DNA from: JBDKTK01 sp039680225
GTDB taxonomy: Bacteria; Desulfobacterota; Syntrophia; Syntrophales; UBA4778
Length of the DNA stretch: 15,149 bases
Direction: 5' to 3'
NCBI GenBank assembly: GCA_039680225.1
Contig: JBDKTK010000242.1
Location: 1-15,149, forward strand
The notes below the pieces were generated by a model. That model was given only the letters and a program-made list of their open reading frames with translations. It made no database searches and had not been told where the DNA came from. Of this stretch, positions 7,347 through 15,073 are shown piece after piece. The translations under genes were made by a program, and so were the position numbers. Position 1 is the stretch's first letter. Each line of letters starts with the position of its first letter.

Positions 7347-7388
7347 GCAATCAATCCGGCGAGTTACTTAGCACATGTATTTTTAATT

Positions 7389-7416
7389 TCAAGTTAAACC
7401 GGCAAAGTTCCGATAA
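7389..7416 (+). promoter_or_regulatory. Sigma-28 (FliA)-like promoter for the hybrid kinase gene
   Basis: TCAAGTTA, 12 bases, TCCGATAA: 6 of 8 and 7 of 8 matches to the FliA consensus, again with a 12-base spacer. The predicted start is near 7424, leaving about 25 bases before the ATG at 7450. It faces away from the promoter at 7319-7346, with about 42 bp between the two -35 boxes. Confidence 0.45.
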
Positions 7417-7449
7417 ACTATACATGAAACTCCGCGCTCGAGGTTTTAT

Positions 7450-10400
7450 ATGCTGGACAAAAAAAGGCAACACCCCCCCGTAGAACTCAAGCAGACTGAA
7501 GACGCCCTGAAGGAAAGCGAAGAAAAATACAGGACACTTATAGAAAACATCAATATCGGCGTATTCAGGAGCACATACGACGGCACCTTCCTGCAGATCA
7601 ATCCGGCCATGGCTAAAATGCTCGGCTACGGCAGCGTCGAAGAACTGACGGCCACCCATACCTCGGCCCTCCTTTGCGATTCCTATGCAGTCAACGACTT
7701 CCTGGCCTCGATCAGGAACAGGGAGGGGATCAGGAACAAGGAAATGACCCTGAGAAGGAAGGACGGGTCTTTCGTGATAACGTCAATAACCGCCAAGGCC
7801 AGGCTCGAAGGCAATGGGAGGGTCATCTGGATCGACGGAGTCATCGAGGACATTACCGGGCGCCGGGCGATTGAGGACCTTTACAGGACCCTTTCCGAAA
7901 AATCTTTTGCGGGCCTTTACGTGCTGCAGGACGGGGTATTCAAATATATAAATCCGAACGCCGCCGCTTCCACGGAATATTCTCCCGCGGAGGTCGTCGG
8001 GAAAACCGCCCAAAGCATAGTCCACCCCGGGGATTGGGAAAAGGTGAAGAAACTGTCGAGAAATATGCTCAAGGGCTACAGCACCTCTCCCTATACGTAC
8101 AGAATCCTGACCAGGTCGGCCAAGCCCAGGTGGATAATGGAAACCGTCTCTTACATAATATACAAGGGCAGGAGGGCCATCCTGGGCAATTCCATGGATG
8201 TCACGGAAAGGTTCGCCGCCGAAGAGCGGATCAGGGAATCGCAGCAGCAGCTTGCTTCCGTTATAGAGTTCCTGCCCGATGCGACTATGGTAATCGGCAA
8301 GGACGGGACCGTGCTGGCGTGGAACAAGGAAATGGTGAACATGACAGGCGTCGATGCGGAAACGATTCTCGGCAAGGGCCTTTATGAATACGCCCTTCCC
8401 TTTTACGGCAGCAGGCGCCCGATCCTCGCCGACCTCGCGCTCAGGCCGGAAGCGAAGACAGAAAACAGCTACACTTTTCTGGAATACGAAAAAAATCTCC
8501 TGGTAGTGGAGACCGACGCCCCCATGGTCAAAGGGCAGAAAAGGATCCTCTGGGCAAAAGCCGCGCCCATTTACGATACCAAGGGGGAAATCACCGGTTC
8601 AATAGAGACGATCCGCGACGTCACGGAACGCAAGCAGCTCGAGAGCCAGCTGCAGAAAAGCGAAGAACTTTACCGCACCCTGGTCGAGAACCAGACCGAT
8701 CCCATATGCCGCTGGGACAGGGACTGCCGGCTGACTTACGTCAATGACAGCTATTGCAGGCTGTTCGGCAGGCAAAGAAACGAGCTCCTGGGCACGGTCT
8801 GGCTGCAGCTTGCGCCTGAAGATGTGCGAAACGAAATCGCCCCGATTTTCAAGAGATTATCGAAAAACCCGACAATCAACAGCATCGAAATTGAAATGAA
8901 AACTGAAAACGACTCCCGGTGGTTCACCTGGACGGATATCCCGCTTTTTGATGCAAACGGGAAGCTGCTGGAATATCAATCCGTAGGCAAAGACCTCACC
9001 GAGAGGAAAAAGGCCGAAGAGGCCTTGAGGCAATCGGAAAACCTGTACCGCGCAATATTCGAAAACACGGGTGCGGCCACCCTCATTGTCGGCGAAGATA
9101 CCAGGATCAAGCTGATCAATTCGGTTTTTGAAGAAATGATCGGTCAAAAAAGGGAAGACGTCGAGAACAAGAAGAGCTGGACTGAATTCGTTCCCGAGAA
9201 GCACCTTGAAAAAATGAAGGCTTACCATTACGCACGCCGGGCGGACGAGTATGCGCCCCGGGTTTACGATTTCAGTTATTTCGACACCCGGGGCAGGGAA
9301 AGAGACGCCCTGATGCACATAACCCTGATCCCGGGGACGACCGACAGCCTGGCCTCAATTGTCGACATAACCGACAGGAAAAGGGCCGAACGCGAACTGC
9401 TGGAAAAAGAGGTGAGGCTCAAGCAGGCGGAGAAAATGGAATCCCTCGGGCTTCTTGCCGGGGGCGTCGCCCACGATCTCAACAATGTCTTTTCGGGCCT
9501 CGTCGGCTATCCGGAAATTGTCCTGATGCAGGTGAACGCGCTCAAGGAACTCCCGGACCCGGAAAAAATAAATAAATTCCTCAACGAACTCCCGAAAAAA
9601 ATGAACAGCATCCTGAGGTCCGCCCAGATGGCGTCCGATATCGTCCAGGACCTTCTGGCCATGACCAGGCGCGGGGTAATGGAGGACAAGACGCTCAATC
9701 TCAACGAGATAATCTGGGAATACCTCAACTCCGCCAAATTTCACATGGTGGAGGGTTTTTACCCCAGGATCAGAATTGAAACCTCGCTGGAAAAGAACCT
9801 TTTGAACATGAACGGTTCCCGGACCCACCTCCTGAAAACCGTAATGAACCTGATCAGCAACGCTTATGAGGCCATCAGGGAGGGAACGGAGGGGGAAATT
9901 CATCTCAGCACATACAATGTCTACATCGACCGCGACCTGCCCGATTCAAACCTGCGGGAAGGCAATTACATCGTCCTCGAGGTCACGGACAACGGCATGG
10001 GCATCCCAGGGGAGTTCATCAACCATATTTTCGAGCCGTTTTTCACGAAGAAGAAAATGGGGAAAAGCGGCACGGGGCTGGGGCTTTCCGTTGTCTGGTA
10101 TGCCGTCAAGGACCACAAGGGCCACGTGGAAGTGAAATCGGAAGAGGGCAGAGGCTCCACATTCCTGCTGTATTTTCCGGCTTCCGGCAAAACCCTGCCG
10201 GGCGAGACCGAGCTTGAAATGGAGCTCATCCGGGGAAACGGCGAGAGAATCCTGGTCGTTGACGACAAGCAGGAGCAAAGGGATTATGCCTCGCTGCTGC
10301 TGACCACGCTCGGATACACCGTGTTTACAGTCAGTTCGGGGGAGCAATGCGTTGAATTTCTCAAAACCAGGGAAGTCGACCTGATGCTGCTTGACATGAT

Positions 10401-10602
10401 AATGGACCCCGGAATGGACGGTCTCGACACGTTCAGGGAGGTCAAGAAAATCCGCCCCGGGCAGAAGGCGATAATCGTCAGCGGCTTTTCGGAAACGGAC
10501 AGGGTCAAAGAGGCCCAGGGCCTGGGCGCCGGCAGCTATGTCAAGAAACCCTATCTCATGAAAACGATTGCCAGGGCCATTCGCGAGGAATTGGGCAGCT
10601 AA
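7450..10602 (+). CDS. Soluble hybrid histidine kinase: five PAS domains, HisKA/HATPase, C-terminal receiver
   Basis: This 1050-residue protein has no signal peptide or membrane segment, so it should sense a cytoplasmic signal. PAS-type domains occupy roughly 20-140, 145-258, 262-395, 403-520 and 528-645, most followed by the usual DxTERK/DITDRK linker. The HisKA helix holds the phosphorylated H675 in GVAHDLNN. The ATPase has its N box near 800-805 (NLISNAYEA), G1 at 847-852 (DNGMGI), the FEPFFTKK F box at 861-868 and G2 at 874-880 (GTGLGLS). The C-terminal receiver (about 932-1050) has D938-D939, D982 (LLDMIM) and K1032-K1033. The ATG is supported by GAGG six bases upstream. It is transcribed divergently from the NtrC-type regulator, which is its probable output; a phosphorelay through its own receiver would need an Hpt protein not seen here. 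Ligand and cofactor are unknown. Confidence 0.95.
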   Translation: MLDKKRQHPPVELKQTEDALKESEEKYRTLIENINIGVFRSTYDGTFLQINPAMAKMLGYGSVEELTATHTSALLCDSYAVNDFLASIRNREGIRNKEMTLRRKDGSFVITSITAKARLEGNGRVIWIDGVIEDITGRRAIEDLYRTLSEKSFAGLYVLQDGVFKYINPNAAASTEYSPAEVVGKTAQSIVHPGDWEKVKKLSRNMLKGYSTSPYTYRILTRSAKPRWIMETVSYIIYKGRRAILGNSMDVTERFAAEERIRESQQQLASVIEFLPDATMVIGKDGTVLAWNKEMVNMTGVDAETILGKGLYEYALPFYGSRRPILADLALRPEAKTENSYTFLEYEKNLLVVETDAPMVKGQKRILWAKAAPIYDTKGEITGSIETIRDVTERKQLESQLQKSEELYRTLVENQTDPICRWDRDCRLTYVNDSYCRLFGRQRNELLGTVWLQLAPEDVRNEIAPIFKRLSKNPTINSIEIEMKTENDSRWFTWTDIPLFDANGKLLEYQSVGKDLTERKKAEEALRQSENLYRAIFENTGAATLIVGEDTRIKLINSVFEEMIGQKREDVENKKSWTEFVPEKHLEKMKAYHYARRADEYAPRVYDFSYFDTRGRERDALMHITLIPGTTDSLASIVDITDRKRAERELLEKEVRLKQAEKMESLGLLAGGVAHDLNNVFSGLVGYPEIVLMQVNALKELPDPEKINKFLNELPKKMNSILRSAQMASDIVQDLLAMTRRGVMEDKTLNLNEIIWEYLNSAKFHMVEGFYPRIRIETSLEKNLLNMNGSRTHLLKTVMNLISNAYEAIREGTEGEIHLSTYNVYIDRDLPDSNLREGNYIVLEVTDNGMGIPGEFINHIFEPFFTKKKMGKSGTGLGLSVVWYAVKDHKGHVEVKSEEGRGSTFLLYFPASGKTLPGETELEMELIRGNGERILVVDDKQEQRDYASLLLTTLGYTVFTVSSGEQCVEFLKTREVDLMLLDMIMDPGMDGLDTFREVKKIRPGQKAIIVSGFSETDRVKEAQGLGAGSYVKKPYLMKTIARAIREELGS

Positions 10603-10659
10603 TCCCCGCCCGCAAAGGGGCCCCCTGCAGAAAATCAATCTCCTGCAATTCATCATTTA

Positions 10660-10688
10660 TTGATTAATGCCCGTTTGGTTGCTATAAG
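10660..10688 (+). promoter_or_regulatory. Sigma-70-like promoter for the spmA operon
   Basis: TTGATT, 17 bases, TATAAG (4 of 6 and 5 of 6 matches). The predicted start near 10694-10696 coincides with the first base of the stem-loop that follows, so the leader of about 60 bases would begin directly with the hairpin. Confidence 0.55.
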
Positions 10689-10695
10689 GTGGCAG

Positions 10696-10733
10696 CAGTC
10701 CGGCGGCGCCCGGCGCGCAGGGCAGCCGGACTG
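10696..10733 (+). promoter_or_regulatory. GC-rich stem-loop at the 5' end of the spmA leader
   Basis: CAGTCCGGC (10696-10704) pairs perfectly with GCCGGACTG (10725-10733); the 20-base loop can itself form GCGC/GCGC pairs. It ends ten bases before the ribosome-binding GAGGGG (10743-10748). It could protect the transcript 5' end, form a leader control element, or act as a terminator-like structure for the kinase gene upstream, although no T run follows. It matches no riboswitch class I recognise. Confidence 0.5.
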
Positions 10734-10756
10734 AACTTTCGAGAGGGGCTCCATAT

Positions 10757-11341
10757 ATGAACGCCATCTGGGTCATCCTGATATTGGTGAGCGCCGTTTT
10801 CGCCCTGATAAGCGGCACGGCCGGCGAATTCACAAAGGCCATATTCGAAGCCGCAAAATCCGCCGTGGAGGTCTCCCTGTTCCTGCTCGGCATAATTGCC
10901 CTCTGGATGGGGATAACAAAGATAATCGAGGATTCGGGCCTGATATACAGGTTTTCCAGTTTTTTCCGCCCTGTCATGTCCCGGCTTTTTAAAGGCATCC
11001 CTCCCGACCATCCCTCGATCACTTCCATCACGCTCAATCTTCTCGCCAACATGTTCGGGCTCGGAAACGCCGCGACCCCCCTCGGGATCAAGGCCATGCA
11101 GGACCTGCAGACCCTTAATACGGAAAAGGAGAGCGTGACTTTCGAGATGATGCTCTTCATCGTCCTCAATACCGCGTGCATCCAAATTATACCTTTTACG
11201 GTGATCGGCATGCTCGCCGATTACGGCTCGGCAAACCCCTCGGGCATAATCCTGCCGATCCTGATTGCCTCAGTGATGACGGCCCTTTCGGGAGTTGCCG
11301 CGCTTTTTGTCTTCAGAAGAATATCCGGATTATGGAAATAG
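10757..11341 (+). CDS. spmA: SpmA-like membrane protein (nucleoside-recognition/Gate domain)
   Basis: A 194-residue integral membrane protein with hydrophobic segments near 3-20, 38-58, 128-150 and 158-185. The core NLLANMFGLGNAATPLG (about 94-110), followed by IKAMQDLQ, is the hallmark of SpmA and the Gate/nucleoside-recognition family. In Bacillus, SpmA and SpmB affect spore core dehydration, but the pair is widespread in non-sporulating bacteria, where the role is unclear; a transport-related function is likely. GAGGGG eight bases upstream supports the ATG. Its last codons overlap the start of spmB by 10 bases, which indicates translational coupling. No other sporulation gene is seen in the window. 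Confidence 0.92.
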   Translation: MNAIWVILILVSAVFALISGTAGEFTKAIFEAAKSAVEVSLFLLGIIALWMGITKIIEDSGLIYRFSSFFRPVMSRLFKGIPPDHPSITSITLNLLANMFGLGNAATPLGIKAMQDLQTLNTEKESVTFEMMLFIVLNTACIQIIPFTVIGMLADYGSANPSGIILPILIASVMTALSGVAALFVFRRISGLWK

Positions 11342-11862
11342 TCGCACTCGTCTCAAGGCTGATTATCCCGGTTTTCCTGCTGTTCGTCGTAGCATACGGC
11401 GTGTACAGGAAAGTGCCGGTGTTCGACTCTTTTGTCACCGGGGCGAAAGACGGGTTCTCGGTCGTCCTCAGGATTTTTCCGTACATTCTCGCGATCTTCA
11501 TTGCGATCAAGTGTTTCCAGGCATCCGGCGCCTTCGGGATGATCAGCGGCGCCCTTGCCCCCGCGCTTTCGTACATAGGCGTCCCGGCGGAGGTATTATC
11601 GGTGGCGGTGATCAAGCCGCTGTCGGGGAGCGCCTCTCTGGGCGCGTTCACGGAAGTTATCAAGGCGACGGGGCCGGACTCCGCCGCGAGCAGGATTTCC
11701 GCCGTCATCATGGGCAGCGCGGAGACGACCTTCTACGTCCTGGCTGTCTATCTCGGGGCGGTGAGCATCAAGAAGACAAAATACCTTGTGCCCGTGTGCC
11801 TGATCGCCGACTTGATCGGCATGACTGTCGCCGTGCTGGCCGTCAAATTGTTCTTCTACTGA
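11332..11862 (+). CDS. spmB: SpmB-like membrane protein (nucleoside-recognition/Gate domain)
   Basis: A 176-residue membrane protein with an N-terminal hydrophobic segment (about 4-22), a second near 46-62 and a C-terminal one near 150-173. The conserved middle, KPLSGSASLGAF (about 102-113), with IMGSAETTFYVLAVYLG (about 132-148), is typical of SpmB. The frame is open farther upstream, but the ATG at 11332, inside the end of spmA, gives the family-standard N-terminus (MEIVALVSRLIIPVF). SpmA and SpmB are presumed to work together in the membrane. A 10-base gap to the next gene places all three in one operon. Confidence 0.92.
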   Translation: MEIVALVSRLIIPVFLLFVVAYGVYRKVPVFDSFVTGAKDGFSVVLRIFPYILAIFIAIKCFQASGAFGMISGALAPALSYIGVPAEVLSVAVIKPLSGSASLGAFTEVIKATGPDSAASRISAVIMGSAETTFYVLAVYLGAVSIKKTKYLVPVCLIADLIGMTVAVLAVKLFFY

Positions 11863-11872
11863 GCGGGCGGCC

Positions 11873-12571
11873 ATGTGCAGGATGATCGGGATCAGGAACT
11901 ACAGCCGCCGCGAGCACGAGGGATTGCTGGAAAAATTTTCGCTTCTGGCGGAAGAAGGGAAAGTCCCCGAAGGGTCGGCGCCCGGCCATAACGACGGGTG
12001 GGGCATCGGGTATTACAGGCGCGGCCGGGCCGTCCTGCATAAAACGGCCTCGTCCATCCTCCGGGACAAAGAGGATTTCCGCAGGCTCAGCCGGGATGCG
12101 GACGGCTCTCCGGTTGTCATCGTCCACTTGCGCAAAAGCGCCTGGCCGCATACCTCCACATCCGAAAATGCCCATCCTTTTTTGCATGATAATTTCATGT
12201 TCGCGCATAACGGGACCATCAGCGATTACAAGTCCCTGCTGCCCTTCTTGAAAGTAAAGCCTTCCGGAATCGGGCGCGCCCTCGATACCGAGGTATATTT
12301 CCATTTCATAATGAGCCATCTGCATTTGGGGATCAAAGCTGCGCTGAGACACTCGGCCGGGCATATCTGCCGCGAGAATGCATTCACATCCCTCAATTGC
12401 CTGCTGGCCGGCGAAAAGGGCCTGCTCGCCTACCGGCAATACAGCGGCAACCCGGCGTATTATTCCCTTTACCATGCGCGGGCCGGGGCATCCGACATAG
12501 TCTGCTCGGAGCCTGTCGCCGAATCGCTCTGCTGGAAAATGCTCCGGAAAGGGTCCCTCCTGGTTTTGTAA
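11873..12571 (+). CDS. Class II glutamine amidotransferase-like protein (YafJ type)
   Basis: The 232-residue protein begins MCRMIG, giving the catalytic N-terminal Cys2 of Ntn-type glutamine amidotransferases once Met1 is removed. Other landmarks are HNDGWGIGYY (39-48), HLRKSA (85-90), NAHPF (99-103) and FAHNGTI (110-116), the standard glutamine-binding and oxyanion residues of the GATase_4/YafJ family. It consists only of the glutaminase-like domain, so the acceptor of the ammonia or glutamyl group is unknown. There is no signal peptide. It starts 10 bases after spmB and has only a weak GC-rich ribosome site, so it is probably translated from the same mRNA. The link between a glutaminase-like enzyme and the SpmA/SpmB pair is shown only by position. 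Confidence 0.92.
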   Translation: MCRMIGIRNYSRREHEGLLEKFSLLAEEGKVPEGSAPGHNDGWGIGYYRRGRAVLHKTASSILRDKEDFRRLSRDADGSPVVIVHLRKSAWPHTSTSENAHPFLHDNFMFAHNGTISDYKSLLPFLKVKPSGIGRALDTEVYFHFIMSHLHLGIKAALRHSAGHICRENAFTSLNCLLAGEKGLLAYRQYSGNPAYYSLYHARAGASDIVCSEPVAESLCWKMLRKGSLLVL

Positions 12572-12771
12572 CCTGTTTCAGATTAAGCAAGCTTCAACTA
12601 TTTTCCCCTTGACATTTCCGCCATCCTGATTTAGCCCATAAAACATCGTTCGCAATGACCGGGTATCCTCCCCGGGAACCGGACAGATATCATTAAATTC
12701 TCTCAATATATTCTTGATTAAAGTACGTGATCCTGTTTGCTTGAGCTGACTAAGCGAAACCGAGGTTTTCC

Positions 12772-14664
12772 ATGTCGTTCGAGCCTTACGCCTTCGGCGC
12801 CGCACAGATCAACCCCGCTGACTGCCTTCTGATAAGGGCAAACCGGAAATTCTGCGAGATCACGGGCTACTCCGCCGGGGAACTTGCCGCGCTGGAATAT
12901 TTCAAGCTTGTCCACCCTGAAGAGATCCCCAGGAACGACCTGTTCGTCAGGAAGATGATCGAATGCCGGGAGAAGGCCGGTTCGATCGAGACCCGGTTTG
13001 TCCGCAAGCAGGGCGGCGAGGTCTGGGTAAGGGTGCAGAGCTCGCCTTTCCGGGACACAGGCGGGCTTCCGGGGCCGATAACACTCCTGGTCCAGGACGT
13101 GTCGGTAAGCAGGAAGGTCCAGGAGAAGCTGCTCCATTCCAGGAAAAAAATAAAGACAATCCTGGAAAGCATAACCGATATATTTATCACTTACGACAGC
13201 GAGTGGCGCTACACGAACCTGAACCCGGAAGCCGAAAAGGCGGTTGGAAAAACCAGGCGGGAACTGCTCGGCAAAGTGTTATGGGATGTTTTCCCGGAGC
13301 TCAGGGATACCGAAATATACAGGCGGTACATGGATTCGGCCACTTCAAAAGAACCGGCCCATTTCGAGTCGATCTCGCCGGTCACGGGCAAATGGCACGA
13401 GTACCACTTCTATCCCCTGGCGCACGAATACTGCGTTTACATGCGCGACATTACAAAACGCAAGCAGGCGGAGGAGGACCTGAGGGAGAACGAGGAAAAG
13501 TTCAAGGCCATCTTCGAGGGCTCCAACGACGCGATAATGCTGCTCGATGAAAGCGGTTTCCTGGACTGTAATTCGCAGGCGCTCAAAATGTTCGGGCACG
13601 AAAACAGGGATAGCGTGATAAAGACTCATCCCGCCGATATCTCTCCCTTCCTGCAGCCGGACGGAAGGGAATCCTTCCTAGTTTCCGTCGAGCATATCCG
13701 GACCGCCCTGGACAGGGGATATGAGCATTTTGAATGGACGCATATGCGCCGGTCCGGCCGGACTTTTCTTGCGGACGTTGTCTTATCCGTGATGACAATC
13801 CAAAACAGGAAGGTGCTCCAGGCCGTTGTCAGGGACATCACCGATCTGAAACGGGCCGAAGAGGCCATCCAAACGGACCACCACAGGCTGGAATCCATGG
13901 TCAGGGAGCGGACCGCGCAGATTGCCGGGATAAACAAGTCGCTGCTGGCTGAAATTGAAGAACGCAAGCGGATGGAAAAAAGGCTGCGATCGGCGCACAA
14001 GAAGCTCCGGGCCATGGCCTCGGAGATAGTTTTTGCCGACGAGCGCTCGCGCCAGCATTTCGCCGCCGACCTCCACGACAGCGTCGTGCAGACGCTGGCC
14101 GCGGCCAAAATGAAAACGGAGATTCTGTGCGACCATATCAACGAGGACGGGATTCAGGCAATGAACGAGCTCAAGGTCATGATTGCCCAGTCAATCTCCC
14201 AGGCGAGGCTGATCATGGCGGAGTTGAGCCCGCCCGTCCTTTACGAGCTTGGGTTCATCCCCGCACTGGAATGGCTCACGGAGCAGGTCGAAACCCAGCA
14301 CGGAATCAAAATTGAATTCCATGCCGGGAAACATTTCCTTCCCCTGGCCCACGAAATCCAGGTCCTCCTTTTCCAGTCGGCCAGGGAGCTGCTGATGAAC
14401 GTGGTCAAGCATTCCCGGGCGCAGAAAGCCGTTGTGGAAGTTACAGAAAGAAATGGAGCGGTCCGGGTAAAGGTGGAAGACAACGGCATAGGCCTTGACC
14501 TGAAAAACGTGTTCCACACGGACCTGAAGAGCGGTTTCGGGCTTTTCAGCATCAGGGAACGCCTGAAGCATTTCGGCGGGCAGCTCACCATTAATTCGAG
14601 ACCGGGCGAATGGACCAGAGTAAAGATTACCGCTCCGCGCAAACCCGGCAGGAAAGCGGGTTAG
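12772..14664 (+). CDS. PAS-domain sensor histidine kinase of the NarX/UhpB (HisKA_3) type
   Basis: A 630-residue soluble kinase. Three PAS regions lie at about 5-115, 122-232 and 240-360, each ending in a D-[IV]-[ST]-like linker such as RDITKRK. A coiled coil (about 362-415) leads to the HisKA_3 dimerisation domain with H435 in DLHDSVVQ. The HATPase follows: N box ELLMNVVKHS (539-548), G1 DNGIGL (570-575) and G2 GFGLFSIRER (588-597). Kinases of this type normally phosphorylate a NarL/LuxR-type regulator, and none is in the window. The first PAS lacks part of its usual N-terminal cap, but an in-frame TAA at 12751 and GAGG six bases before the ATG support this start. It is separated from the amidotransferase gene by 200 bases with no clear promoter; a terminator was not seen either. 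Confidence 0.94.
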   Translation: MSFEPYAFGAAQINPADCLLIRANRKFCEITGYSAGELAALEYFKLVHPEEIPRNDLFVRKMIECREKAGSIETRFVRKQGGEVWVRVQSSPFRDTGGLPGPITLLVQDVSVSRKVQEKLLHSRKKIKTILESITDIFITYDSEWRYTNLNPEAEKAVGKTRRELLGKVLWDVFPELRDTEIYRRYMDSATSKEPAHFESISPVTGKWHEYHFYPLAHEYCVYMRDITKRKQAEEDLRENEEKFKAIFEGSNDAIMLLDESGFLDCNSQALKMFGHENRDSVIKTHPADISPFLQPDGRESFLVSVEHIRTALDRGYEHFEWTHMRRSGRTFLADVVLSVMTIQNRKVLQAVVRDITDLKRAEEAIQTDHHRLESMVRERTAQIAGINKSLLAEIEERKRMEKRLRSAHKKLRAMASEIVFADERSRQHFAADLHDSVVQTLAAAKMKTEILCDHINEDGIQAMNELKVMIAQSISQARLIMAELSPPVLYELGFIPALEWLTEQVETQHGIKIEFHAGKHFLPLAHEIQVLLFQSARELLMNVVKHSRAQKAVVEVTERNGAVRVKVEDNGIGLDLKNVFHTDLKSGFGLFSIRERLKHFGGQLTINSRPGEWTRVKITAPRKPGRKAG

Positions 14665-14674
14665 CTCATTTTTA
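14642..14674 (+). terminator. Possible terminator overlapping the end of the HisKA_3 kinase gene
   Basis: AACCCG (14642-14647) pairs with CGGGTT (14657-14662) around a 9-base loop; the stem overlaps the TAG stop and is followed by an interrupted T run (TCATTTTTA). The short stem makes it a modest candidate. The facing gene ends at 14675, so read-through would produce antisense RNA. Confidence 0.3.
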
Positions 14675-15040
14675 CTATTTCATTTCCACTCCGCAGCAGC
14701 ATTTTCCGGGTTCCTGGCTCACCATGCCGCAGCTGCAGTCCGGGCAGTCGCATGAGTACCTGCCCACGATTTTAAAGGTCCTCATGCCGCCCCAGGCGTC
14801 GGAAATCAAAATGGCGGTGTCCCCGGCCGACCTGACTACCCTGGCCCTGACCATTTCGTGCCCGCAGGTGCAGTTCCCCGGCGCCTTCGCCATGCTCCGG
14901 CAGCTGCAATTTTTCCCGCAATTGCAGGCGTAGAGCTCATCCCCGGTCTGGACATCCATGTATTTATCGGAAGCTGAAGAAAACGGACAGGAACAGATCA
15001 CGATCAGGAATGCCAGCAAACCGGTAAAGGCCTTTTTCAT
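14675..15040 (-). CDS. Exported cysteine-rich protein with two metal-binding-like repeats
   Basis: A 121-residue protein with a signal peptide: MKK, a hydrophobic stretch at about 6-18, and a plausible signal peptidase I site after A23 (SSA); ICSC at 15-18 is at best an imperfect lipobox. The mature part has 13 cysteines in two copies of one motif, Y-x-C-x-C-x(2-3)-C-x-C-x(6)-P-G-x-C-x-C-G-x-E-M, at 37-63 and 95-120, separated by a beta-rich stretch. The Y-x-C ... PG-x-C-x-C-G-x-x-M order recalls the heavy-metal-binding domain (YHS/HMBD-like, usually YxCPMHP...PGxCPxCGM), but with extra cysteines replacing the Met-His part. A role in binding a soft metal in the envelope is inferred; I do not recognise the exact family. 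AAGGA eight bases upstream supports the ATG. Confidence 0.8.
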   Translation of the reverse strand: MKKAFTGLLAFLIVICSCPFSSASDKYMDVQTGDELYACNCGKNCSCRSMAKAPGNCTCGHEMVRARVVRSAGDTAILISDAWGGMRTFKIVGRYSCDCPDCSCGMVSQEPGKCCCGVEMK

Positions 15041-15073
15041 ATGTCAATTCCTTTGCAGGAAAACAATCGGGAA

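Noticed and set aside
6142..7347. 401-codon plus-strand open frame opposite the NtrC-type gene
   Set aside because: It is the antisense shadow of a well-supported AAA+ gene in GC-rich DNA and has no domain pattern of its own.
7276..7350. Longer form of the NtrC-type regulator starting at a TTG at 7350
   Set aside because: The extra 25 residues fit no domain, and the start lies upstream of the sigma-28-like promoter; the ATG at 7275 begins at the receiver domain and has GGAGGT upstream.
10603..10640. CCCC/GGGG pairing just after the hybrid kinase gene as a terminator
   Set aside because: The stem is only four pairs and no T run follows.
11176..11331. Longer spmB open from 11176
   Set aside because: The extension overlaps the real spmA frame and lacks membrane character; the ATG at 11332 gives the normal SpmB start.
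12609..12642. Perfect TTGACA at 12609-12614 as a promoter for the HisKA_3 kinase
   Set aside because: The best -10-like boxes are CATAAA at 22 bases or TAGCCC at 17, so spacing or match is poor; no convincing promoter could be named in 12572-12771.
12578..12805. Minus-strand 75-codon open frame in the gap before the HisKA_3 kinase
   Set aside because: It begins inside the kinase gene, has an arginine-rich implausible start, no ribosome site and no recognisable motif.
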